Position numbers and translations under genes: made by a program. From Cynocephalus volans (lineage: Eukaryota > Chordata > Mammalia > Dermoptera > Cynocephalidae), in the NCBI RefSeq assembly GCF_027409185.1, contig NC_084462.1:21985577-22049576 (forward strand): a stretch of 64,000 nucleotides of DNA. The letters are read 5' to 3'. The notes below the pieces were generated by a model. The model did no database searches, was not told the origin of the DNA, and was given only the letters and a program-made list of their open reading frames with translations. Shown here one piece after another: positions 1 through 10,540 of the stretch (the first letter of the stretch is position 1; each line of letters begins with the position of its first letter).

Positions 1-120
1 TCTTACCCTTTGGGTATCTACCTGGAAATATCAATGGTGGATGGTAAGCCACTGGCCCCTGTGGGGACAAGCCATGTGGCAAGAGTTATGGGAATTAGGA
101 TGTGAGAAAGAAGTAACTCT

Positions 121-155
121 CCAAAGAAAATAAATAAAGAAAAAAAAAAAAAAAA
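121..155 (+). mobile_element. 35-bp retroposed tail, extremely 5'-truncated SINE
   Basis: A short A-rich insert starting ccaaagaaaataaataaag interrupts the ERV. It is flanked by a perfect 15-bp target-site duplication, gaaagaagtaactct, at 106-120 and 156-170. The first bases resemble the end of the monomeric tRNA-Ile SINE (ccaccaaa + poly A), so this is probably a copy reduced almost to its tail. Confidence 0.6.
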
Positions 156-447
156 GAAAGAAGTAACTCTTTTCCATGTCACATGACATTTCCCCTTAGC
201 CAGTCCAGGCAATGACGAAGCAGATGCCTTGGCTAAGGTAAGATGCTGGAGAGAGCCCCAGCCGCTGATGGAGCACAGTGGTTACATTGACAGATGCAGC
301 ATGCTGGCTGCAAGACCATGTGGATGGCAGCTCGAAGATGGGCCCTGCCTATAAAATGGGAAGATGTAGTGAACAGCTGTCACACTTGCCGGATATGCAC
401 CTATGAAAGTCCACACCCCTGAAGGGTGCTGCATACTGATGGGCAAA

Positions 448-625
448 CTTTTTTTTTTTTTTTTTTTTTAAAAGATGACCAGTAAGGGGATCTTAACCCT
501 TGACTTGGTGTTGTCAGCACCACGCTCTCCCAAGTGAGCTAACTGGTCATCCCTACATGGGATCCGAACCTGTGGCCTTGGTGTTAACAGCACCACACTT
601 TCCCGAGTGAGCCACAGGCCAGCCC
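448..625 (-). mobile_element. Dimeric tRNA-Ile SINE (CYN-type)
   Basis: Poly(T) then the reverse complement of the dimeric SINE, with both tRNA-like halves. Target-site duplication atgggcaaa at 439-447 and 626-634. It splits the ERV pol remnant. Confidence 0.85.
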
Positions 626-1995
626 ATGGGCAAATAACTTGAGAAAGGGTGCCCCTTACTTGATGGCCGGTGGATTTTGTGGGACCGCTTCCCATGTTGG
701 AGAATTTCAGGTATATTTTCACAGCCATAGATATAGCTACAGGATTTCTGTTTGGCCCTGCAAGGCCCCAGACCAGGTACATACTATTAAGGCATTGAAC
801 AGCCTTACGTCCATGTACGGTCAAACCCTGGTCATAGAAAGTGATAATGGAACCCACTTTACTGGACAGGAAGTACAGAAGTGGGCTTTACAACTATGAA
901 TATAATGGAAATTACATGTACCATATCACCCCCAGGCAGCGGGAATGATTGAACGGTACAGTGGTCTTCTGAAAAAGGGATTAAGGCTATCTGCCAGCCT
1001 CCCATCCCTAAAGGGGTGGACATGGCATTTATGGCCAATGCTTTGAACCCTAAACGAGAGACCTCATAATGGTGGACCATCTCCAGTGCAGGCTCTATTA
1101 TATAGGGTCGCTACACCTATTCAATTACAGGTTACTATTAAGGATGATTTCCTGAAACCAGGATATGGTAAGAATGGAAATATCCTCTTACTGGCCCCTA
1201 CCTGTTTACAGCAGGGGCAGAGAGTACAGTGGGAATGGCCTTGGAGAATAAAAGCCTCCCATGTACGCGGGGCAGGCCTAATTGGGCCTTGGAGGAAAGG
1301 ACTGGAAGAAGACTTGCAAGTCTCACCTTGGGTGACAAGTACCTGGCCTCCCCAGTAAAGGTAAGATGGCCCGGGACAGAAAAAACGCTCTGTTCTAAAG
1401 GGCACATGTGTATTATCATTATGGCCAATTATGAGTTCCCCTATACTGTTACATGTAGAACTTACAGATCCAACAGTGTTATTTGATAATGTATGGTATC
1501 ATAGACCTGGTAAGATACCTATTCCTGCAACCATCCTTTCTCAGGACAGTAAACTGTCATGTATTCTACCAGAGGGGCAATAACTCCCTCTATTGGTACC
1601 AGTAACTCTTTTGTCTTTTCACCCATAGTTTTGTGGCTGCTAACACCATAATTGACGGGGCACATACATATATTTGTGTGGCCAGTGTGTCTGCTTGCTG
1701 GATATGCACCGAGTTTCCCACCAGTGTGGCTGCAGAATTCCTGTAGAAAATCACAATGACGACTGATACATATATTCCTGACTATTGCTGCTCTGGCTTA
1801 TGGATGCAAGGTTCAGCTATCCTTGCTAAGGGAACATTGTGGAAGACTCTAGATGCATAGATTGTATGGTAAGGGACCCCGAAGGGGTGGAGTGTGAGGA
1901 AAATGGAGAGACTGGACAGGCTCCCTTGCCTCATATCTGGCTGAGCATGGTTCAGCCTGTCTGATGTAAATACATTAATTGCACGTGTGTGTCCA

Positions 1996-2052
1996 GGTGT
2001 TCCTTGGCTATCTGACTCACGCTCATGTGTTCCTTGGTTATCTGACTCTACT
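1996..2052 (+). repeat. Two-copy 30-bp tandem duplication in the ERV remnant
   Basis: The string tgttccttggctatctgact at about 1999 is repeated with one change at about 2029 (tgttccttggttatctgact), giving a period of 30 bp. It lies in the putative env part of the provirus and preserves the frame. Confidence 0.7.
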
Positions 2053-2427
2053 ATAAAAGATAATGACTCTGATCCGCTGGGGGCTGAGGTTGCTCTGAAT
2101 AAAGCACGTCACCTTTGCCAATGGCTCCCAGGATCTTTTTCCAACTACCTAACTCATGCCCGGCATATGAGGGATTTGTGACCCAGTCTGCACAACGGGT
2201 TTGAAGAATCTGTGACCCAGCCCAACAGAATCCCTCAAGAACGGAAAACTCACCTGGCCATGTTGGACTGGGAGGCTACAGGCAGGAACCTCCTGAGGTC
2301 ACCTCACAAAAGAATAAATCCCAACAGCAGCTTTTAAGTTACTTTCAAACCAGGAAACAGCATGACAGAACTGGTGTGGGTGCAGAAATAATTCTGTAAG
2401 GCTCCTGTCCTTAAAGAGGGTGATCTG

Positions 2428-2603
2428 GGGCCGGCCCGTGGCTCACTCGGGAGAGTGCGGTGCTGATAACACCAAGGCCCCGGGTTCGGATCCCATATAC
2501 GGATGGCCGGTTCGCTCACTGGCTAAGCGTGGTGCTGACAACACCAAATCAAGGGTTAAGATCCCCTTACCGGTCATCTTTTTTTTTTTAAAAAAAAAAA
2601 AAA
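2428..2603 (+). mobile_element. Dimeric tRNA-Ile SINE (CYN-type), near-intact
   Basis: Left half starts ggccggcccgtggctcac, contains gataacaccaaggcc and a B-box-like gggttcggatcc. The right half ends ttaccggtcatctt followed by T and A runs. Target-site duplication aaagagggtgatctg at 2413-2427 and 2604-2618. Low divergence suggests a young copy. Confidence 0.9.
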
Positions 2604-2843
2604 AAAGAGGGTGATCTGATCTCAAAAGCCATCAGCTGTGACTGCTACCTTTACTGTAATGCCTTTGGTATAAAATCCCTGATTTCTTTCTAGTTCCCTA
2701 TTGTTTGCAAGTATATGTCATAGGCAAGAAGGGCTCTGTGTAAGATATCTTTTCCCAATTTATATTTTATAGTTATTGTCACTCCTCTTCCTCCCTAAAT
2801 GATAAAGATCATCAGTTAAAGGAAGCTATAGAAATCCAAATTT

Positions 2844-2880
2844 TGGTCGGATCCCTGTACTGGCCAACCACCAAAAAAAA
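2844..2880 (+). mobile_element. Fragment of monomeric tRNA-Ile SINE (3' end)
   Basis: Reads ggtcggatccctgtactggcc followed by a short A run, the 3' quarter of the monomeric form. Confidence 0.5.
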
Positions 2881-3247
2881 GTGAACTTTGGGATTGTTAG
2901 AGCAGCTACTTCACTGCCTGGCATAGTTCTTTAGGTATTGTAAGTGCCTCAGTAAGTGCTGGTGACTGGTCAGAATAGGGCGGATAGTGGAAGTGATTTG
3001 GAGAAATGAGAGAGAGGCAGAGAGAGAAACTTGTTTTGTTTTTGTTTTTTATATTTCTTTTTGGGGGTGGCCGGCCGGTAAGGAGATCCAAACCCTGAGA
3101 GCCTTACCTCAGCTGGCAGAGATGGTGTTCTCTATGTGGCCTGCAACCTTGGAAAAATATCAGAATAAATATAGCTGTAACCCTAGAAAGATAATTTTTT
3201 TAAGTAAAAGAAATAATGAAGATATTAGTTAGATTCATTATGTTGAT

Positions 3248-3419
3248 TTTTTTTTTTTTTACTTGTGACCGGTAAGGGGATCTTAACCCTTGGCTTGGTG
3301 TTGTCAGCACCATGCTCAGCCAGTGAGCGAACCAGCCATCCCTATATAGGTTCTGAACCCATGGCCTTGGTGTTATCAGCACCGCACTATCCCAAGTGAG
3401 CCATGTGCCGACCCTTCCG
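3248..3419 (-). mobile_element. Dimeric tRNA-Ile SINE (CYN-type)
   Basis: Reverse orientation with poly(T) at 3248-3260. Target-site duplication ttatgttgat at 3238-3247 and 3420-3429. Confidence 0.85.
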
Positions 3420-3453
3420 TTATGTTGATATTTAGAGTAAGAAATTGGTTTTG

Positions 3454-3546
3454 TTTTTGTTTTGGCGGCTGGCTGATATAGGGTTTGAACTCTGGACCAC
3501 ACTCTACCAACCGAGCTAATCAACCAAGCTAACCAACAAGCCTGAA
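3454..3546 (-). mobile_element. Monomeric tRNA-Ile SINE
   Basis: Reverse complement of the single-unit form (ggcggctggctgatataggg ...). Target-site duplication aaattggttttg at 3442-3453 and 3547-3558. It lies directly downstream of another SINE. Confidence 0.8.
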
Positions 3547-4204
3547 AAATTGGTTTTGTAATCATTAGTATATGCCTTATTTGTTGTCTAAGGTGTTTGC
3601 AATATTTATAAGAATCAATGATGCCACATTTATAACTGCAGGCTAAATTGTTTAAGATAATTTATTTGTAATCATTGTTTAGATGTACGAAAAAAGGGGG
3701 GGGGCGTTAAAATTTGGTTCATTAGACATATGAGTTTAATAAATTGAGCATTAAACAAAGTACAGGGACTGTGGGTGTCATCTCTGTGCCATACACTCCT
3801 GGAACAGTCAGGAAGCTAAGCAACAAAGGAAAGAGGATATGGGCTCCAGATCTAACAGGGACATATATTTTATCATAATAAGGTGGAAGACAGAGATCGT
3901 GGGTATCTCTACAGAGGTGCGAAGATGTCCAAGTGAAAAAATAAATTGCAGAACAAAATATAGTGTGTGATCCCACATGGGAGAAAAGTCAACATATGTA
4001 AATTTCACGTGCATGTAACTAATGGAAAAAAATGCAAAGATCCATTCTAAATCATTCACTGTGATACCTCTGGGGAGGGGAGGAGAGGGGAGTTGGCGGG
4101 CAGGGGGTCTGTCATGTTTTATCTTACGTAAATGTCTGATGTGCTGATGCTGTGTGCAAGGTCCTTGGCCAACACCCAGTGTCCAGAAGCAATAGCCACT
4201 TAGT

Positions 4205-4392
4205 GGGATCAACGCTTACTCAGTGCCAAGCATTGCCTCGTTTACTTCTCACAAAAATCCTATGAAGTGGGTGCAATTATTGCTCTGTTTTCCAAATAAG
4301 GAAACTGAGTCACAGATGGGTTCCTAGTTAGTAGGTCAAGGAAATGGGGGATCTGAACCCAAGCAGCCTGACCTGGAGCCTGCATGCTTAAT
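4205..4392 (-). mobile_element. MIR element
   Basis: Contains the MIR-core pattern in reverse (aaggaaactgagtcacaga, ggatctgaacccaagcagcc). Diverged, as expected for this ancient family. A later SINE fragment abuts its end. Confidence 0.6.
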
Positions 4393-4409
4393 CAGAAAGC
4401 TGTGTGACA

Positions 4410-4463
4410 CCAAGTCAAGGGTTAAGATCCCCTTACCAGTCATCTTTATACAGGGGGAAAGAA
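4410..4463 (+). mobile_element. 5'-truncated dimeric SINE (right-end fragment)
   Basis: Only the last about 35 bases of the dimer are present (caagtcaagggttaagatcc ... accagtcatcttt) plus a short tail. Yet a perfect 16-bp target-site duplication, agaaagctgtgtgaca, flanks it at 4394-4409 and 4464-4479. It therefore arrived truncated rather than eroding later. Confidence 0.8.
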
Positions 4464-4911
4464 AGAAAGCTGTGTGACAGCCTCTCCCTAACTCACTGAC
4501 TCTTCAGCTCGGGAGGAAGACATATAACACATAGTAATGAAATAGAGTTCCCACGAAATGGCACTTGCTACGTGCCAACAGTGATGCTGGAATAGAGAGG
4601 AGGGAGGAAGACCAGCTTGTGTGGAGGATACGTCTCTCAGGGACACTTGGAGGGTCACCTGGGGCAGGGTGCAGAGACCTCGAATGACATGCCAAAGGGC
4701 TTGGATCTTACACTGTGGGCAGTGGAAAGCCACTGAAGGTTTTCAAGTAGGGAGAGCCGGCAGGTCGGCTGAGCATGTTCAATGTCAAGGAAGATGCGGC
4801 TGATGGTAGGGTGTGATGGGCGCGCAGAGACAAGAGGCTTTTAGGTGACAGGGGCCAGAATCAGTGGTCATGAGATGGAAAAAGGTGTGCAGCCTTTAAA
4901 AGAAAGAGTAG

Positions 4912-5008
4912 GGCTGGCCAGTTAGCTCGGTTGGGTAGAATGTGGTATTATAACACCAGGGTCAAGGTTCAGATCCCTTCACCAGCCAGCCGCCCCCCTG
5001 CCCCCCCA
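4912..5008 (+). mobile_element. Monomeric tRNA-Ile SINE
   Basis: Starts gggctggccagttagctcgg, retains the tRNA-like A-box region and ends in a C-rich tail. Confidence 0.75.
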
Positions 5009-5950
5009 AATTGACTATACCATTATACCTCAATATGGAATTTTTTTTTTTTTTCCAAATACAGACTACAGGTCCTAGTTCCTGCCTGTAGAAATACACT
5101 GAAAGGGGTTTCTCAGAAACTAAAGAGGACTACAAGTTGCATTATTGTTATTATTTTGGCATCAAAGACCAAAACTTACTGGAATGATGTCAACTTCAGG
5201 TAACAGCTCAGATCTGCAAATGATTCCTCAGGCAGTGCAGTGATGTGGGGTGAAGGTAGACATAATTCCACATTTCACACCTGTTACAGTTTTCACCTGC
5301 AGCAGCCAGGATGAAGTATTTGTTTTCCCCATTTGGGGATACTAATCAAAGAACACAGGACATGCCCTGAACAGACTGGACCTGCTGGGCCCTCCACCAG
5401 CCCTGGCCTTCCTGAATCCTGTCAACAGCTTTACATATGGCTCTTGGATACACCCTTCTCCTGGCAGAGGTGTAGAAAGGCCTAGAAGAGGTCCTGGGTG
5501 CCTTGTCACATTTTGTCTTCACAAGGCCGGCTCTACCATCCCCACCTTTTCTAGGTCATAGTTTTGATCAAGGACTCCCTTGGAAGTGTATTAAACAGGC
5601 TTCTCCCTAAATGTCCCAGCTAGAAGAGGTGAAATCTAGCCGGGGGCTCCAGAAGCCTCTTCTTGGTGGCGGGACTTCTGGCTCAGAACCTGAGAATCTT
5701 GGTGGCAGGGCAGGATTGTGAGGCTGCATTCTGTCCCAGGGGAGGCCCTGCCCTGCCCAGTTCCTCCTGGGCCTCCCCACGCCTTCAGTCGCTCCTTCAT
5801 GTGGGTCACTGCCCGTCTTCTGCTGGAGCATAAGGGGGTGTTTTCCAGCCTCATCCTCAGGTTCCCTGACACAGCTCCCAGTGAGGCTAGCCATGGCCTC
5901 CACGGTACAAGCAGCAGGTAGGAGCCCCCGGAACATGGCCAAGAGGGAGG

Positions 5951-6010
5951 GGAGGGTAGGCCTGGTCAAGGAGAGGATGGGGAGGGTGGGCCTGGCCAAT
6001 GAGAGGATGG
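5951..6010 (+). repeat. Two-copy 30-bp minisatellite
   Basis: Two adjacent 30-bp units (5951-5980 and 5981-6010), each starting ggagggt and ending gagaggatgg, with three differences. Purine-rich. No coding meaning is apparent. Confidence 0.7.
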
Positions 6011-6819
6011 AGGGACCTGATGAGAAGGACAAGAGATGGGGGGTGGAGGGGGAAGAAGAGGGAGTTCTCCTGCAGCAGAGGTGTCAGGAAGCCCTGGCGG
6101 CTTGTTCCCTCAGTCCCTTCAGCATGGCGGCCTTTCTTTTTCTTGAGGACCCCTCCCCACTGCTGTCCCCCAAGCCCACTTGTTTCACAAAGCCAAGGCT
6201 CCATAATGACACGATCTCAAAGCCTCAGTGTCTTCTACTTCACTCTGTGGCTTTAAGGAGAACTGAGTTCTGGGTGTTGCTGGCAAAACAATAATGGCTG
6301 AGAGAAGACCAAGACCCTATAGGCCTTGCAAGGGTCCCAGAAAAATCACCATTTGGGGGTGTGTCACAGAAGTCCCTTACTGACCAAAGGAAAGGACCTC
6401 TCCATCTCAACATGGGAGTGGTTATTTGTTTCCTTCCCCCGAACCAGAGATGCATGGTTGTTACCAAATTCAGTGCTCTGGTAACAGATTGACTTCAAGT
6501 TCCACTTGGTTTCTCCCTACCATTGTAAATTAAACAATGGTGACAGATTTCGAAGAAAGACCTTCTGTAAATCTGAGTAACTCTCATTGTCATGACAGGG
6601 GGTAACAAAGTTGTGGAGGTACATCATTTCCCCTGAATGATACTCCATAATCACAAAAACCACCCAGTGATATCTCAGACAGCATTAATCATCTCCACTG
6701 GCATATTCCTGCCATCTGGAACTCTTGATTATTTTTAAAACCAGGAATGGCCTTCTGGAATGACCCAGACATATTTCTAGCCTGAAGCGGGGATGCACTT
6801 CGTGGTCTATGGGCCAGAG

Positions 6820-7130
6820 TTCAGTTCTGGAGGTGGAAGGACCTAGATTTGAATCCTCACTTACTAGCCAAATGATCCTTGGCACATGACCTTGAGTTCA
6901 ATTAAACACTTATTGAGCACCTCCAATATTCTAGGTGGTGTGGATACAGAGATAAGACACTATCCCAGTCCACAAGGGGTTCAGAGGACTCGACTCAGTG
7001 GGGAGTCAGGCTCCGTCCTATGAATTAGGGATGATAATATCTGTTTATCTTGTCTCTGAGGGTTGAATGTAATGATAGGAAATGGAAAAATTAATTACCA
7101 CCCAGTGCCCAACATGAAACAGGAGCATGA
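6820..7130 (+). mobile_element. Diverged MIR-like segment(s)
   Basis: Pieces at about 6845-6900 (gatttgaatcctcacttact) and 7015-7130 follow the MIR order, with another ancient-looking piece at 6900-7015 (cttattgagcacctcc). Family assignment is tentative. Confidence 0.45.
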
Positions 7131-7851
7131 CAAATGTTGGTTTCTCCCTTTAAGTTCCATTTGGAAATGCTGATTCTGTCATTTTGGAAAGCAATGAGGT
7201 AAAAATGCCCCCAAGGAAGAGACATAATAATTCTGAAAGGATGTTTGAAGTCTCAAGGTTTAAGAAAGCCTGGCTCAGGGAGATTAAGTGACTTACTCCA
7301 GTCGCATGGGAATGTGTAGAACATTCTGGATGAGAACCAGTTGCTCTTCCAACCACAACCCACTTCCTCCATGTATCCAAATTTGGCTAACGTGTCCTTG
7401 GATTCTCCCTGCCCTCAATCAAGAAGTCCTGGGAAAGCACCCTGTCCTGTTACTCTGAATGTGGCAGAGATAAAAAGTGTTCAGTTAGTTTTGCATGTGG
7501 TTGTCACACACACGTGTTGCCTTCCACGTTTTAGCCTATTACTCATCTAGATATATCAGTACATCTATTAATACTGCAACTGCTATTCAGGGGCTTCGAG
7601 TAAACTTGGAAACTTATTTAGCCAGAAACTTGCTATTGAGAATTTGCTCTTTATTCTGGTGAGAATTGCTTGAGAATTGCTTGACTCCAAAGGGGTGCAT
7701 TCTACATTTCCTCATATGAGTAAGTATGTTCTACGGGGCAGAATTATGTGGTGAGGACCACCCCCTCAGAGAATGACGGGCACAATATAGATTTAAATAT
7801 ATAAGGGCATAATATATATTTAAATATATATTTAAATATATATACATACAC

Positions 7852-7950
7852 ACTTTTTTTTTTTTTGGCGGCTGGCTGGTATGGGAATCTGAACCCTTGA
7901 CCTTGGTGTTATAACACCTCACTCTAACCAACTGAGCTAACTGGCCAGCC
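7852..7950 (-). mobile_element. Monomeric tRNA-Ile SINE in an AT-rich tract
   Basis: Poly(T), then ggcggctggctggtatggga ... gagctaactggccagccc. Both flanks are AT-rich repeats. Confidence 0.8.
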
Positions 7951-8576
7951 CTCATATATATATACACACGCAAATGTCTTGTGACAAGATTTACCATGTG
8001 ACTCAGCAAAAGAGAAATTTTTGTTTGCGTTGTGTAGAAACATGTGCTTAATTTATAAAGTATTTAGAAATATTTGCCTAGTAGAATTGTAAGGTTTACT
8101 ACAGACTTACCATAAACTTAAAGTGTTTACCTAAGATAAACATTTAGCAAATATTTGGCAAGGGCCTTTCCTGAGCTGGGCACTTTTAACTTGTTACTCA
8201 GTTACAGCCTTGGATTTTGAAATTATATTTGCTTCCTTTTTTTTTTTGGTCATCATGCCAACCATGTGAGATACTAGCTTCTTGTATGTGCCAAGAAGTT
8301 CATGTGATGGGCTTTCAGCACTTCTCAAGAGCATGCAAGAAAGGGCATGATCCTTGTTTTGGTTTCCTCTGGTATATCTGAGAAGAGTCCATGGTGACTG
8401 TCAAAGGCTAAGGGACAGTGGCACCTCCCCTGGCCCCCAGGCACAATCCCCTCCTGGGTGCTCCCAGAGAAAACATTTATACTAAAAAAAATTTTTTTTA
8501 ACGTCGGTGTGATATATAAGTGGATAAAGTGCAGAATCTCAGCTCTCTGAAAAATATGCGTAGAAAAAGGTATGCT

Positions 8577-8649
8577 CTGAGCGCAGCCTTATAAACCAAG
8601 GTCATGGGTTTGGATCCCCGTACAGGCCAGCTGCTAAAAAAAAAAAAAA
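8577..8649 (+). mobile_element. 5'-truncated monomeric SINE with poly(A)
   Basis: Reads ccaaggtcatgggtttggat ... ggccagctgct followed by a 13-base A run. Confidence 0.65.
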
Positions 8650-8840
8650 GTAAAATTTTCTAAGTGTGTATTCAAAATCCTCTTCAGTATTTCTGTTGAA
8701 ATCAGCAAACAGTGGCTTGTTCTCTTGTGCACTTGGTGTGGAAGCAGTGGGTGAGATCTGAGGACTGCCTGGTGGATCTGGTGTCTGAAGATCCACCTGT
8801 ACTGGGGGTGGGGGTACCAAGGAAAAGCTACAGAAGGTCT

Positions 8841-8939
8841 CTGTGCCTCGGTTTCCTCACCAAGCAACTAGGGGATGTTAATGCCTGCTTTCATGGGCTG
8901 GCTGTGAGGATGAACTGAGATGTAAAGCACATAAAATAC
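8841..8939 (+). mobile_element. MIR element, left part (interrupted)
   Basis: Contains ctcggtttcctcaccaa and ggctgtgaggatgaactgag, MIR hallmarks. It continues after the SINE insertion at about 9302-9350 (cacagtgcctggcaca). Confidence 0.65.
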
Positions 8940-9285
8940 ACGGCTGGCCTGTGGCTCACTTGGGAGTGTGTGGTGCTGATAACACCAAGGCCACAGGTTC
9001 AGATCCCTATATAGGGATGGCCAGATAGCTCACATGGGAGAGTGTGGTGCTGACTCACCAGTTAAAATCCCCTTACTGGTCTTCTTTTTTTTTTTTTTTT
9101 TTTTTTAAAGATGACCGGTAAGGGAATCTCAACCCTTGGCTTGGTGTCGTCAGCACCACGCTCAGCCAGTGAGCAACCGGCCATCCCTATATAGGATCCG
9201 AACCCGTGGCCTTGGTGTTATCAGCACCGCACTCTACCGAGTGAGCCACGGGCCGGCCTTACTGGTCTTCTTTTAAAAAAGAAAA
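8940..9285 (+). mobile_element. Dimeric SINE inserted in a MIR and itself carrying a nested SINE
   Basis: The outer SINE is + strand. It is flanked by a 16-bp duplication, aaagcacataaaatac at 8924-8939 and aaagcacatgaaatac at 9286-9301. Its 3' end is split by the reverse-oriented copy listed next. Confidence 0.85.
9089..9258 (-). mobile_element. Dimeric SINE nested in the 3' end of another SINE
   Basis: Reverse-oriented, near-intact copy with a poly(T) run. Perfect 16-bp target-site duplication ttactggtcttctttt at 9073-9088 and 9259-9274, both made of host-SINE 3' sequence. It is therefore younger than its host. Confidence 0.9.
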
Positions 9286-9449
9286 AAAGCACATGAAATA
9301 CTGTGCACAGTGCCTGGCACATCCGAGTACCTGAGATTATTAGTGGCCTCACTTTAAAACCGGTATCACTAACCTCAAGCCGTCCTCATGATGCCCAGCA
9401 ATCACACATGATTCTCTAAGAGCCTGCTCAAGCCCTCATTCTCCCGGGT

Positions 9450-9890
9450 GACTTCCATCCTTTCCTCTCCTCTCCTCGAACCCCAGCACCTGCTCTGCTA
9501 GCCTCAGTCTCAGCTCTCCCCTGCATGGTTTTCCTTCCTCTCTGGATCGTTCCCATCAGCTTACAAACAGGCTCTTACTTCCCCCCACCTTAAACAAACA
9601 GGCAAGCTGTTCCTCCTGTCTCCGCGTGGCTAACTCTCTGACCTCCCTCCAGTCTTTGCTCAAATATCATCTTCTCAGTGTGGCCCACTCTGAACCCAGA
9701 TGGAACATCACAACCACTCCCCTGCCTGGCTGGCCTCACCTCCTATCCCTGAGTCTGCTCATCTTCCCCCGCAGCACTTACCTCTTTCTAACATGCCCCG
9801 CCCCATTGGACCGTCAGTGCCACAAGCAGGATGTTTGTTCCCAGATGCATCCATGCAGAGTAGGAGCTCCATAAATGTTGACTGGATGAG
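9450..9890 (+). mobile_element. L2 LINE fragment
   Basis: C/T-rich sequence in the typical order of the L2 3' region (cttcccatcagc..., ctcaaatatcatcttctcag, tccataaatgttgactg near the end). Ancient and non-coding. Confidence 0.55.
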
Positions 9891-10149
9891 CAGCTGCTGG
9901 TTGCTGAGACATCTCAGACCTTTTAGGAGGAGGATAATGCTTCACAGAAACCTTCATAGATACTACTGCAGCTTTTGTTGTGTTGCTTTGGGATATGTGT
10001 GCAGCTCAAGTTCACGTGCACAAACTGGACCTCCCCATCCTTTTCCTCCAGGCAGCTTCTCATGAGTCCACAACCAGGTACAGGGCACTACTGTCTACAG
10101 TCACCTGAGCCAGAAACCTGAGAGTCTTCCAGCTACTTATCTCCCACAT

Positions 10150-10540
10150 CCACTCTGAAGGTCACCAAGTCTTAATGGGCTCTTAACATCTCTCACACCT
10201 TCCTTTCCTCTCCTTCCTGATCTCCCTGCCTCCAATCTACCCTTTATACTGCTGCAAAAGTCATTTTGTAATATACAAATTTGATGTGCACGCTCTCATT
10301 TTAAAACTTCATGCAGTTCCCCAATAAGCTCTTACAAGATGCTATCCCAACTCCAATGTCTGGCCTTGCCTCCTGGAGGCCCTTACAAGGCTCTGGCCAC
10401 ACCAAGTGACTTAGAGTCCTGGCTTATAGAGGGCTGCTGTATATACTTTGAGATCGTGGTTCGCTCTGCCTGGAATGCTGTTCCCTGTCCCTGGGGCCAA
10501 CTCACCACTGGCTTTCCAAGCTGGGCTTCAATCCTGGCAC
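10150..10540 (+). mobile_element. L2 LINE fragment
   Basis: Follows the L2 pattern: tctccctgcctccaatctac, then actgctgcaaaagtcatttt, cttcatgcagttccccaata, and ggaatgctgttccctgtccc. Confidence 0.65.

Larger units (their letters stand above)
1..2335 (+). mobile_element. Decayed endogenous retrovirus, pol (RNase H end, integrase) and probable env remnant
   Basis: Retroviral-like coding remnant broken by stops, frameshifts and a SINE at 448-625. In order on the + strand: an RNase H C-terminal-like piece near 202-240 (reads SPGNDEADALAK); a Cys/His pair region near 380-410 (CHTC, CRIC) like the integrase zinc finger; integrase core near 640-1000, with ESDNGTHFTG at about 838-867 and, in another frame near 930, a HPQAAG..ER segment carrying the presumed third catalytic acidic residue; and an integrase C-terminal-like segment at about 1086-1358. 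From 1400 to 2300 short Cys-rich pieces suggest env, but this is weak. No clear LTR is seen; the left end is cut by the window. It cannot encode a working protein. The family (ERV1 versus ERVL-like) is not assigned. Confidence 0.75.

Noticed and set aside
5607-6294. Overlapping open frames of 137-141 codons
   Set aside because: Low-complexity G/A-rich sequence with a 30-bp tandem duplication. Both strands are open together, typical of biased composition.
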